A stretch of DNA of 64,000 bases from Rhizomys pruinosus. Its lineage: Eukaryota; Chordata; Mammalia; Rodentia; Spalacidae. How positions within the stretch are numbered: the stretch's first letter is position 1; each line of letters starts with the position of its first letter. Below the pieces are notes generated by a model. It did not search any database. It was not told the DNA's origin and saw only the letters and a program-made list of their open reading frames with translations. The position numbers were made by a program, and so were the translations under genes. The stretch spans positions 250,924 through 314,923 of the forward strand of contig VZQC01004563.1 in assembly GCA_009823505.1 (NCBI GenBank), given 5' to 3'. Positions 47,505 to 58,500 of this stretch are shown piece by piece.

Positions 47505-48978
47505 GTTATTGGTACCAGCGAGTGGGCTGTTGGCTGTGAAGAACCGGACCATGTTCGTTTGGAGAAGTGTTGAAGACTTTGGAACACTTTGGGGCTGGAA
47601 AAGGCTGTTGACTCTTCTCCGCAGAGCTTACAGGGCCATTCTAGTGGAGGCCTGGAAGCAAGCATGGCTGCAAAAGCTGTAGTTCCAGGGGAAAATAAAA
47701 ACTTAGGCAGCAACCAGGGCTCTTTTGATAAAGTGTCTGGCCGCAGTTTGCCCACAGCCCCAGTTTGGCTTGCCTGCTGCTAGTTGAACCGCCGTGGCCT
47801 GCTGTCTTTGGTGGCGGATTCTTTCCCGGCCAGCCCTAATGTAGAAATGGTGTCGTGGCTTTTACTGGTGAATATTATACAGACTCTACATTGAAAAAGA
47901 GCAGATGGAGCAGAAAGAAAATGCCAAAATGTACAGTTTGGCTCTGATAACTTGCACTAGGAATATTAAAGGTGGGGGCCAAGGCATGTGAAGGAGAGGT
48001 TGGATCTGAAAAATGCACTCGGAAGATTAAAGGTGTGGGCTAGGCATTGTGAAGGCGGTTGGATTCTGAAAACTTCACTAGGAAGATTAAAGGTGGGGCC
48101 CAGGGCTTGTGAAGGAGAGTTTCCTTTGGATAAGGAGTTTAAAGTGATTAAGGCAGGGTTCGAGATTTACAAGTAAACAAAAGACATCAGTACCGTCAGG
48201 GCACGACACCATACCCAGCTAATCTCCAGCAAGTCCAGGGCAGAGAAAAGATGCAAATGTGGTTGAAATGGCCAGGGTCTGGGCCCGAACTTGCAGCCCG
48301 ATTCGGCAATTTCATTCACGTGGTGCTGGCTTTAGAGACAAGAAATATGCAAGAGTGAAGGGATCATCAGCTCTTTCTCCACGGTTTCAGCGAGCCCAAG
48401 AGGCCAGGAAGAGTACAGCAGGTGTGTCCCCTGAATAAAGAAAGGCCATTGATAGGCCCTGCGTGGAAGCTGTGCGTCTGGAAAGCCTGGTTGGCCGCGG
48501 AGACCCAAGAAGACTTCGAGATGCCAGACCGTGAGATATTTGCAAGGAGAGCTGCATACGGGGAGTGGTTCCAGCCTAAAGAAAGAGATGTATGTTGCCA
48601 GCAAAGATGGAAGGAGCTGATCCGTGTAGCCCTTTGGAAGTTCAAGTCCAGAAGTTCGCATGTATGGAGCTACAGGATTTGGTTTTTGTCCTGCTGGTTT
48701 TCGGTTTTGTTTTGGTCCAGTCTTTCCTCACTATGCCTCTATCCTCCCTTTTGGAATGGAATGTGTGTATTCGGTTCCACTGTACCTTGGGAGGAATGTA
48801 ATTTGCCTTTGATTTTACAGAGCTTACATTAAAGAGATTGGCCTGTGTCTCAGAATAGGGACCTTGGACTGTGTACTTTTGAATAGAATTGAGACTGTAA
48901 ATACTGTGGGGACTTTTAAGGTGGACTAAATGCATTTTGCATATATGGGTCAGGAGCCTATGGGGGCCAGGAGTGGAA
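47505..48978 (+). pseudogene. Gag-like interior of MaLR-like copy 3
   Basis: Corresponds to the 330-codon frame of copy 1 and to copy 2 (shared landmarks: GAGTGGGCT, AAAATAAA.ACTTAGGCAGCAAC, TTTGATAAGGAG, CAGGGCAGAGAAAAG). Frames are short because of many one-base indels. A 46-bp-scale duplication (GGATTCTGAAAA..TTCACTAGGAAGATTAAAGG, about 48000-48110) is seen here and not in copy 1. Confidence 0.8.
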
Positions 48979-49331
48979 TGTGGTGGTTTGAATGAGTGTC
49001 CCCCATAGCTCTAGGTATTAAGACATTTGTCTCCCGTTGCGTGGTGCTGTTCTGCGAGGTCTTAGAAGGTGTGGCCCTTGCTGGGGGAAGTGTGTCACTG
49101 GGGGCGGGCTATGTGAGCTTAACAAGCCTCGTGCTCTCCGTTGCTTCCTCTCTGCTTCTGTGCTCTTGCGAGATGTGGACCCTCGGTTTGCGGCTCCAAG
49201 ATCCAGCCACCATGCCTCCCGCACACTTGACTAATTCCCTGGAACCACCCATCGTAAGCTCAATCAACTCTTCCTTTTATAATTCCTTGGTCTGGTGTTT
49301 TATCACAGCAACGAAACGGGGGACTAATACA
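48979..49331 (+). repeat. 3' LTR of MaLR-like copy 3
   Basis: 353 bp, alike to the 5' LTR with numerous one-base indels. It ends GACTAATACA before GGCCC. Confidence 0.9.
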
Positions 49332-49480
49332 GGCCCCTACTTTAACTGGAGGGCCACCATGCTTTTAGGGTCTCTTGGGATCAGTGTCAACTCAGCACCA
49401 GTATCCAATAGGCCTCGAAAACGTCTGCTTCTTTTCCCTTTTCCCCAGTGTCATTTACCCTAGTTAAAAGGCCTCAGGTC
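49332..49480 (-). pseudogene. Protease active site of ERVL-type pol
   Basis: Reverse complement of about 49350-49425 reads LLDTGAELTLIPRDPKS: the DTGA active-site motif of a retroviral aspartic protease. It joins in strand and order with the protease end left of the insertion. Confidence 0.82.
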
Positions 49481-51293
49481 CCTCCTGGGAAGGACAGGAG
49501 GAAGGCAAACGCATAATCTTTGGTATTGTGACAGGGTCCTTCCTCACTGGAACCTGGCCACCCCTTCATTCAAGGGTTCTGGGTCTGTGAACTCTCTCAA
49601 GTCTGGAAACTCGTTAACTAGATGGGATTCGCTACACCTAAAATCAAATGTTGCTTCCTGCATTTTTTAGAGCTTTTCTGCTTATACCGATCAAATAAAA
49701 ACTTAGTAGGCTTCTTATGTATTGGTTCCTGGGAACACCATATTAATTAGCCAGTTCCAAAGATCATTTCGGGTCCTGCCATTATAGGCATTGTTTAGCC
49801 TTTGCCACCCATTATGACAATTACGGTAACTATGCTCATCTGGCCCTTCTGCGATTCAGTGCTGCCACCTGACGCCTACCCTGAGTTCCTGTTAGACCTA
49901 TTATGTGTACATCTAATTTATGCAAACGAGCCAAAACTTCTCTAACTGTAAGATCTGGAATAAGAAATAGAGCAAAAACAAAGCTCCTCAAATGTTCTGG
50001 TGTCTCTCTCAGTACTTTCATCTTATAAACTCAGTGAAACGCATGTCCTCTGGGTCCTCATATTGTGGAGAATGTGTTTTTACACTTCGAATCCACTTGA
50101 GCATGCCCATCTCCCTGACCCTCACAATCCCTTCATCAAATACTAAGCCACGGAATATCAGGCATCTCTAAATCGCTGTTAGTAGGCCATGTTTTAATAA
50201 ATACATCAGCCAAACCATTCAAATAAACTTTTAACACCTTTTTAAACTGCTCGAGCTTCCATATTAAACCTTGAATCTCTACTCAGTGGGCTCATATCGA
50301 TAAATCAGTATGATCCAATTTTATATTCCTTCCACCCATGTATCCCACACCCTTAAAATCCCATTCCCACAAATATTCCTTAGGCTTCTAAGGAATGCCA
50401 GATGAATCAGCAACTTCATTAATTTCTTTCGTGGTATATCGCACCTCCTCATAGACCACACCTTCTATCTCACCCTTCGGGGCTTGTTTAGCCTTGATTC
50501 TGGTTATAGGTCTAGAGGCCAACAATTGTTGGGCCCTGAGGGACATCAGCTCCCACTGGGGGGGGGATAATGTCCTCAGGCAAAGGGTGGGGAGGCGGGA
50601 TCTGCAGGGTGTGGATTCTCCTGCTTAGGGTGGCGGAGATTAAATCTCAGATAACGAAAATCCCTCAGAATCTGAGGGTTCGAAATTCTCATCATCATGG
50701 TTCTCCCCCACATCTCCTCCCAAGTTTCAGGGTTCTACCCTTTCCCCACCAGTGCTCTCCTTTAACTGCTGACACTTTCGTGGCTGGGAATTACATTTGC
50801 ATTGTAAATCAGCCAACTGTATAACAAGGGCTCCAGCTTGATTTTCTGCTCCTTTAGCTCTTTGGTTCCCGTCTCCCCGCTGGAGAGAAGATCTCTTCCA
50901 GAGCACAACTTGGAAACCTTTAAACTGTGTTTCGAATCTGCCAGAGCTGGTCATTTTTATCACCGAGCTCAACTATTTTCTCATCAGTTTATCCAGGCAT
51001 GCCAGGAACAACAAGGCAACATCAATATTTCCTATTTTCGCAATTGCGTCAGAACGTTTTTATATAGAGTCGCGAAATTCCTTGTGTTCTCACGAGATGG
51101 CATGAGTTAGGTGATGTCAAATGGATCTATCTTCATAATTAGGTTCAACAGTTGTCACACAAGGATTTATCATTCCTCTTCATGCCACCAGGAGAGGCTT
51201 TCAGAACTCTAGGTTTCTTGGGTTGGAGAGCTGGTTCCAGAGGCTACCAAGCCCACTAAGAAATTCTTCCTTTCAATTGCTGTTTATCTCCAG
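49481..51293 (-). pseudogene. Gag region of ERVL-type provirus
   Basis: Lies between the primer site and protease, where gag belongs. Only short minus frames remain (49836-50021, 50727-50972), and a basic, cysteine-containing patch near 50740-50800 may be a residue of the gag end. No full capsid motif could be read. Assignment rests mainly on position. Confidence 0.6.
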
Positions 51294-51312
51294 AACCCCA
51301 CTTCCGGTACCA
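51294..51312 (-). promoter_or_regulatory. Primer binding site of ERVL-type provirus
   Basis: Reverse complement TGGTACCGGAAGTGGGGTT, a few bases inside the 5' LTR. It resembles a site for a leucine tRNA, the usual ERVL primer, and nearly matches the primer sites of the three MaLR-like copies. Confidence 0.72.
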
Positions 51313-51317
51313 AAATC

Positions 51318-51784
51318 TGTATAGTCAGGGTTCTCTGAAGAAACAGAAGCACCAGGATAGAATAAAAAGCTGATATACAATTACTTATTGCTACGTGACA
51401 GAGTTAAGGAGTCAAACAGTAGCGCACGACTGGAGGCCAGAAATCCAGGGTAACGGCTCAGTCCGCAGGCTGGATTGTCTCAGGTAGTTCCATCTAGGCT
51501 GAAGGCCCGAATGGATTCCTAGGAGATCTGCCGAGTCTCAGTACACGTTGGGATCGACAGGTTGATCACAGCAGCTAAGACAAAACTCACCATATGAGAG
51601 AAGCAAGCTGCAGCAGAAAAAAGGGCCCAGCTCGCTGTCTGCATGGCCTATATTACTGCCTGTCGGCAGAAGGTACACCACATTTGGGGGGCCTCCGGTG
51701 TTGAGGCGGTCCAATCCAAGAACTCACTTTTCCTCTTATTGTTCCTTAGTCCAGTCAAGTTGCCACCCAGGATTAACCATCACA
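51318..51784 (-). repeat. 5' LTR of ERVL-type provirus
   Basis: About 467 bp. On the plus strand it starts TGTATAGTCAGGGTTC and ends ACCATCACA; its reverse complement therefore starts TGTGATGGT. The outer target duplication cannot be checked because the other LTR is truncated. Confidence 0.85.
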
Positions 51785-51792
51785 CACTGGAT

Positions 51793-51935
51793 CCAGGGGC
51801 CAGCAGGATGGCTCAGCATTATTTGCTTTACTAGGAGCTTGCTGCCAAACCTGAAGACCTAAGCCGAATCCCTGAGAGCCACATGGTAGAAGGAGAAAAC
51901 CCACTGTTGTAAGAAGTCCTCTGAAGGTGGGGGGG
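51793..51935 (+). repeat. tRNA-derived SINE, B2/B3-like
   Basis: GGGGCCAGCAGGATGGCTCAGCA...GCTTGCTGCC...GAGAGCCACATGGTAGAAGG. Related to B2-type SINEs but of a different, older family. Confidence 0.72.
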
Positions 51936-51939
51936 GGAT

Positions 51940-52380
51940 AATACCTAGTTAATATAAAAACCAGAGGGAATCTTATTAGTCCGAATAGCTACTGACAAAT
52001 TACATACATAATATCTCTACCTTGAGTCCATGGCCTTCTGAAGGACTACTTAAACAAAGAAAACAGTACCAGACCAGCGCAACCTTCCCTTGGGGTTTTG
52101 GCCAGGATAGTGTATGAGAGACTCTCAAAACTTACACAGGCTCATGGTGCTACAGCCCTTGATTGCTCCCCAGAACCTGACTACTGGTGAAACCTGTATT
52201 GCTGAGGATAGGATTCACTTCAGAAGGACTGGATAGTTGGCTTTCAGTGGTGCTGAACTGCACCCGCCCCCGTGATTATGCCCAGACTCCACCCTGAAGG
52301 CCAGCTCTCATAGCTTTGGAGTGAGCATCAGTGCTGCTGAATTTCTGCAGTCAGGCGCAGAACATACTACCAAATTGATG
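51940..52380. other. No recognised gene
   Basis: Unclassified; possibly part of an older repeat. No frame of interest. Confidence 0.4.
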
Positions 52381-53110
52381 CTGTTTCCCAGCGGACCCTC
52401 TCACACTGACTCTCCTCCCGCTCCTCTCCACTCCTTGACCCGCTGAGCCGCACTTCTCTTCACAGAAGCCTACATACCCCCTTATTCCCAGAGATCTACC
52501 ACAGTTTCTCCACTTATTAATGCGAACTGAATGGCGTGCTCTCCCCTCCGCGGGAGATTCTCAGCAGACCTCACAGGCACCCTCTTCTTCTCGATCAACG
52601 CACCGGCTCGTATAAGTGGTAGCCACTGACCCAAGCGCCTCTGACATCAGTTCCCTCCCCAGCTCGCGCAGCGGGTTATACCAGATCCCTCCGCCTAGAT
52701 ATGCCCAGCAAAATCTCCCTCCCACTAAGCTGAAGTGGTGACGCACGCGACCTGCGACAGCAGGTACATAACCGTCTCCACCCCCTCGACAGAGCACCGT
52801 CACTTCAGACCACTGCATCTAGAGAGGGAGAACGGCACACCATTCATTGACACTCCACTTGAACGCCCACGTCACGTGGAGGAAACCACCCTTCAACATG
52901 CGGTCGTCTGATTTACAGACCTATTAAACCAGTCACCCCCCCACTTTCTACACTCAGCCCGTAACTTTTACACAACAATACACCACACACCGCCGCTAAT
53001 CCCGACCCCATCCCCCTCCTCCTATCCCCTCTCTCCCCCCTTCCCCCACTAATCCAATCCCTCCAGATGGTGAAGTCAATAGATCTACGAGAAAAAACCG
53101 AGGCTGTCAC
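52381..53110. other. C-rich, G-poor stretch, origin unknown
   Basis: Strong strand asymmetry, C far above G, most extreme at 52930-53070 (CCCCATCCCCCTCCTCCTAT and similar). The minus frames 52561-52818 and 52913-53110 are glycine/arginine-rich by-products of this composition. No repeat family recognised. Confidence 0.4.
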
Positions 53111-53165
53111 AACCCTAGAACAAATGTAATTTTCTTACTATGTGCTAAAATATGGTTCTTTATTA

Positions 53166-53310
53166 GCTGGGTTGCTGGTGATGCCTTTAATCCAACGCAC
53201 TCTGGAGGCAAGGGCAGGTTGGATTCTCTACTGAGTTCGAGGCCACCCTGGTCTACATAGGGAGTTCCAGGCTAGTGGGACAGGAGGCACACAGTCTCAA
53301 AAGACAAGAA
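53166..53310 (+). repeat. B1 SINE, diverged
   Basis: Plus-strand B1 recognised by GATGCCTTTAATCC, GAGTTCGAGGCCACCCTGG and AGTCTCAAAAGAC, with small indels. Confidence 0.85.
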
Positions 53311-53332
53311 AAAACTGACACACACACAAAAC

Positions 53333-53493
53333 AGGGCCAGGCTGTGGCAAGGCCTTAATCCCAGCACTCAGGCAGGCACGCAATGCCTATGACGGTGTTC
53401 GAGGCCAGCCTGGTATATAGGTGAGTCTCCAGGCCAACGGCGTACAGGGAGACCCTGCTCTCAAAAATACGAAAAAATAAACAAAAAAAAAAA
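53333..53493 (+). repeat. B1 SINE, diverged
   Basis: Second plus-strand B1 in tandem order: CTTAATCCCAGCACTCAGG, TTCGAGGCCAGCCTGG, GGGAGACCCTG and an A-rich tail. Confidence 0.88.
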
Positions 53494-53957
53494 ATCCTCA
53501 GATTAAGTCACTATTCATCAAAGAAGCTTCTTTTTCAACAAATAGAGATTAATGAAGAATTCCACAACTAGTCATACATAGAGATTGTCTGTGAATTGCC
53601 TAAGCAACTGAAACCTCTACACATAAAGGCTCATGGAAGATAGAACAAGCGGTAAAGAGAACACAAATGCATCTGCATCTGTCAATTCTCATCAATGAAG
53701 CTGTGTCATGCAACAGAGGGCCAGGAACACAATAGGTCACAAATGCCCCAAATGTAGAGAATAAGAGTGTGCGGAGAACAGGAGCTATGAACTCCAGGGG
53801 GGGGGGTCCTGCTGGTGGAGGGTATGTACAGAGATGATTGGCATGTTCTGTGTGAAATACACAAAAACTCGATTAAAAAACTTTTTAAAAAAAATATGTC
53901 ATCTGACTTCCTTACTTGTACACACATATCCAGATAACAAATAAAATATATATTGGG
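53494..53957. other. Unclassified sequence upstream of full-length L1
   Basis: No gene recognised. The AATAC...GATTAAAAAACTTTTTAAAA end near 53870-53890 is reminiscent of an L1 3' end, not supported further. Confidence 0.4.
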
Positions 53958-53973
53958 AAAAAAACCTCATTGG

Positions 53974-54499
53974 CTCTGTAGATCTGAGACTTCCGTGAGG
54001 ACCAGCAGAAGGAGAGCAGGGACAGGTAGGAAACTGGGTGCTACAGTAAGCTGATGTTGATCCCTTATCCAGCTGTCTTGGCTTGATTGGCTTTTGTGGC
54101 TGTGGAGGGTTCCGAGTTATGCCCGCCAGCTGGGATTAAAGGTTGTTCTTTGCGCTTGATTGGATTTTGTGGCTGTGCGGCGGGCTGAGTTATCCTCCCA
54201 GCCAGTTGGGCTTGTGTGATGATCTCCTGAGGACAGCGGAAGGTAACCGGGACGCAGGGCTGAAGAGAACCCCCCCAGCCAACTGGAATTTACGAAGAAG
54301 CATCTGAAGGATGCAAGCAAAAGCAAAGCCTTCAAACACAGTGGAAGAGCATTTAGGACTCACTTGGTAATACAGGCAAGGAGAACGCCCATAGTGCCAG
54401 GATCACAAAGAAGAGCAACACTGGAAAGGGGCAGGATAATCCCAAAGCCAAGCTTCACCAACCCTATGGAAGTCTCCTGCAGTGGGATCCCTCTGGCGG
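53974..54499 (+). promoter_or_regulatory. L1-c 5' untranslated region with direct repeat
   Basis: Expected seat of the internal promoter. It contains two units beginning CTTGATTGG(C/A)TTTTGTGGCTG at 54082 and 54155 (73-bp spacing), and a second pair GAGGACCAGCAGAAGG / GAGGACAGCGGAAGG near 53998 and 54229. Confidence 0.75.
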
Positions 54500-55518
54500 A
54501 TGCCCCAGGACACTGACATCAGAAAAACACAATTGAGAACATTATTTTAAAGAACTACAAGATCTAAAGAACAAATCAAAGAACTCAAGGAAAGAGAATG
54601 CAGAAACTCAAGAAGGACATAGAGAGAGAATAAAAAGCTCCGGGAAGGAAGTAGAAACACTTGACAAGATCCCATGCTGAAAAGATAGGAAACCAACCAG
54701 CCGAACAACAGAGCTTACAAGAAGAGATTGAGAAGCTCCCACAAACAAGTAGAAATACTAAAGAATCAGAAAGAGGAAATGAAAAAAGGAAATCAAACAC
54801 TCATCCATTCAGAGGAAAGGAATGAGAAAAGCTTCAGAAGCAGAATGGAGAAAGCAACAAAGGAATATCAGACCTGGAGATTAACACAGAACAACGGAAA
54901 CATCTCAAGAAAGATTATGAAAATTTAAAAACTAACAAATAGGAAACAACCGACCTGGGGAACTATGGAAAAGATCAAACTCTCCACATCTAGAATAGAG
55001 GAAGGAGAACCAAGAGAATGGTATTGATCAACATCTTCAACAGAGACTATAGCTGGAAACTTCCCCAAACTAAAAAGGGACAAACCAATACCAATACAGA
55101 AGCACATAGAAACTCCAAACAGACAAGATCAGAAACAGAAATCTCCACGCCACATCATTAAAAAGCCCAAGAGAAAAACAACAAGTGAACCTATAAGGGG
55201 AAACACCTATAGAATTACACCTGACTTCTCAATGCAAACTTATGAAGCAAGAAGAACGTGAGCAAAGATTTCCCAGTGTTAAGGGACAATAGATGCCAAA
55301 CCAGGTTACTTAGCCCAGCAAAAATGTTCAGATACTTAAGGAGAGAGGAAAAAACCTTCCTACATAAACAAGTTGAAAGAATTACAATGTCCGGAAAACC
55401 AACCTTCAGAGAACTACGTGAAGCAATTCAACGAACAGAAGAAAGGAGCAACCCAACCCCAGGGCACCTAGAAAGAGAAATCAATAAAAAAAGCATAACT
55501 GCAGAAGTAGAAAACTGA
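54500..55518 (+). pseudogene. L1-c ORF1 (RNA-binding protein) remnant
   Basis: ORF1p forms trimers that coat L1 RNA. An N-terminal lysine/glutamate-rich coiled-coil region spans about 54560-54930. The C-terminal nucleic-acid binding region is read at 55180-55518: ITPDFSMQTYEARRT and then LLSPAKMFRYLRREEKTFL. It ends with a stop at 55516-55518. Frames change at least three times. The start at 54500 is the first ATG giving the right type of sequence and is uncertain. Confidence 0.82.
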
Positions 55519-55534
55519 AACCCAAACCGCGCAA

Positions 55535-58500
55535 ATGGATATAAGGCAAAAGAAGAGCAAACCAACACCTATCAGTCATAACCTTAAAGATTCATGGACC
55601 TAATTCTCCCCAATCCGAAGACATAGAATGTGAAGATTGGATTAGGAAACAGAACACATCTATATGCTGTCTACAAGAAACACTCCTACCTTTCAAGGGA
55701 CAGGCACACTACCTAAAGTGAAGGATGGGAAAAAATTATTTCCAAGCAATGGTACAAAAAAGAAGCAGTGTGTGCTATTTAAATATCAGACAAAAATAGA
55801 CTTCAAAGTAAAAGAATCAGAAGAGACAAAGAAGGGCCATTAACATTTTATCAAAGGAAAAATCCACCAGGAAGATTTCATAATTATGAATATATGTGCG
55901 ACCAGTAAACTTGGTGCACCAAAACTTTATAGACAATTCTCCAGGACACATAGTCACAGACTAACCCCAGTACCACTCATATAGGAGATTTTCAAACCCC
56001 ACTGATGCCTTTTGGATCAGGTCAACATGGCAAAGAGTAAATAGAGAGGACACTGAACGAATGATATGATGACACGAATGGAATCTCATAGACCTCTACT
56101 GAATATTCCATTCAATACCAGAGAATAACTTTCTCCTCAGCACCCCACAGAACAGTTCCCAAATCCACCACCATTACTGGGAAACAAAAAAGAGAAAAAC
56201 CTCTACAAATACAAAAGGATTGAAATACATTTCATGCATTCTATACGACCATAGCCAATAAAGCTCAACATCCAACACCAGGACAAGCCTCCTGCCTACA
56301 AGAACACATGGAGACTAAAACACCACTCTTGAATAATGAATGGCGTCAAGAGAGACATAAAGAAAGAAATAAAAAAAAGCATTCCTGGAACTGAATGACA
56401 ATGACAATACAACACAACACAACCAATGAACTTGGGAACACTTAAAAGCAGTCTTAAGAGGGAAGTTTATAGCCCTGGATTGCCTACATTAGAAAAAAAG
56501 GAAAGAGCACAAGTTGAATGATCTAAAACACTACAGCTAAAAGCACTGAGAGCCAACAAAATGAACCCTAAATGCAAAAGAAGGAAGAAATAACACAAAT
56601 CAAGCAGAAATCAATGAAAATAAAGAAACAAAGGAAAACAATACAAAAAATCAATGAAGCCAAAAGTTGGTTCTTGAAAGAATAAAGAAGATAGACAGAC
56701 CTCTACGCCCAGTTACCAAAAGAAGAAGGAACAACTCCAAATCAATACACATCTAGATGAAACGGGAATATCACAACAAACAAGGAAAAGATCCAAAAAT
56801 CATATGGGAATATACAAGAACCTATATTCCACCATGTTGTTGAAAACGCTAGAGAAATGGAATGAATATCTGAAACCCTGGGGAATCACCAAAGCTTGGC
56901 CAAGAAGAGATCAGCAGCTTAAACAGACCCAATAACACTATTGAAGAAATAGAGGATGTAGTAAGAAGCCTCCCAACTAAAAAAAAGCCCGGCCCCAGAT
57001 AGTTCACAGCAAGCCGAATTCTATAAAACATTCCAAAAAAGCGCTACAACCATTATTATTGAAACCTGTTTAGAAGGTTCAATCAGAGGAATTCCCTCCC
57101 AAACTCCCTTCTATGAAGCCAGCCATCACTCTACTTACCAAAACCAGGCAAAAGATCCGAACTAAAAAGGAGAATTATAGACCATTCTCCCTAATGAAAC
57201 ACAGATGCCAAAATTGTAAACACGGATCTTGACAAATGACCAAATCAGACTTCACATAAGAAGTCATCCATCATGATCAAGTTTGAATCATACCAGAGAT
57301 GCAGGGATGGTTCAACATACGAAAAATCATAAACATCATCCGAAACACATACAACGGAATCAAAGACAAAAACCACACGATCTCAATTGATGCTGAAAAA
57401 TGCCTTTGACAAAAATTCCGAGCATCCCTTCAGCTTAAGTTCCTAGAGCGGAATGGAGTTGATTACATCTCTCAATGTAATTAAAGCCCTATAACAGGAA
57501 ACTACAGCCAATATCACCCTAAAGGGGGAAAATGACAGAAATTTCCCTTAAGGTGGAAACTCAGCAAGGCTGCCCCTGTCACCACTCCTCTTCTCAATAT
57601 AGTGCTTGAAAACTACTTGCTAGAGCAACTAAGAGAATAGAAAAGACAAAATTAACGGGAGTACTAATGGAAAAGAGGAAGTCGAAGCTATCCCTATTTG
57701 CTGATGATATGATTGTTTACTTAAGGGATGCTAAAAAACTCCACCAGAAAACTCCTAGAAATGATTAACAGCTTTCAGCAAAGTGGCAGGATATCAAAAT
57801 TAACCTTAAAAAAAATCAATGGGCCTTTCTTTACACCAAGAACAAGCAACTGGACGAAAAAAAAAAAGAAATTAACAGAAACCCATCACAATAGCCTCAA
57901 AAACAATAAAATCCTAGGAACAAACCTAACCAAAACCAAGACACCAAAGACCTTCTACAACAACAGAATTTTGAACCCTTTAAAGAAAGAATTGAAGAAA
58001 GACATCAGAAGATGGGAAAAACATCTCATGCTCATGGATGGGAAATTAAACATTGTAATAATGTCTCATTTTACGAAACTACTTGTATAGATTTTAACGC
58101 ACTTCCAATCAACATCCCCAAGAGTTTCTTCACAGGCCTGGAAACAAGAAGTTCTTAAATTCATTTAGAACAAAAAAAGACCGTAAATAGCCAAAAAACC
58201 CTGAGTAGAAATAGAGCTACACAGGCGGGATCTCTATACCAGACTTTAAACTATACTACAGGGCTATGTCATAAGAACAGCTCTGGTACTGGCACAAAAA
58301 ACCAGACCTGTGTGACCCATGGAACAAAACCAAAGATCCAAATCTGAGCACATACCATAATTTCAGCATCTATATATTTGACAAGGGCCAACGAAGCCCC
58401 ATGGAGGAAAGACAGCATCTTCGCAAGTTGGTGTTGGCAAAACTGGATCACCACCTGTAGAAAATGAAATTAAACCCCTACCTTACCCTCATAAAAATAA

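Larger units (their letters stand above)
47140..49331 (+). mobile_element. Complete MaLR-like LTR retrotransposon, copy 3
   Basis: 2192 bp, opposite in strand to the ERVL-type host. 5' LTR 47140-47504, interior 47505-48978, 3' LTR 48979-49331. Exact 5-bp target duplication GGCCC at 47135-47139 and 49332-49336, across which the protease rejoins. The primer-site-like TGGTACCAGCGAGTGGG follows the 5' LTR. No pol genes. Confidence 0.92.
43296..51784 (-). mobile_element. ERVL-type (class III) endogenous retrovirus, minus strand
   Basis: Right-to-left it holds a 5' LTR (51318-51784), a primer site, a gag region, protease, reverse transcriptase, RNase H, integrase, a dUTPase after integrase, and a truncated 3' LTR (43296-43442). 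A dUTPase placed after integrase is a mark of the ERVL group. No envelope is seen, also as expected for that group. The provirus is split by a MaLR-like insertion at 47140-49331 and by many frameshifts. Confidence 0.9.
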
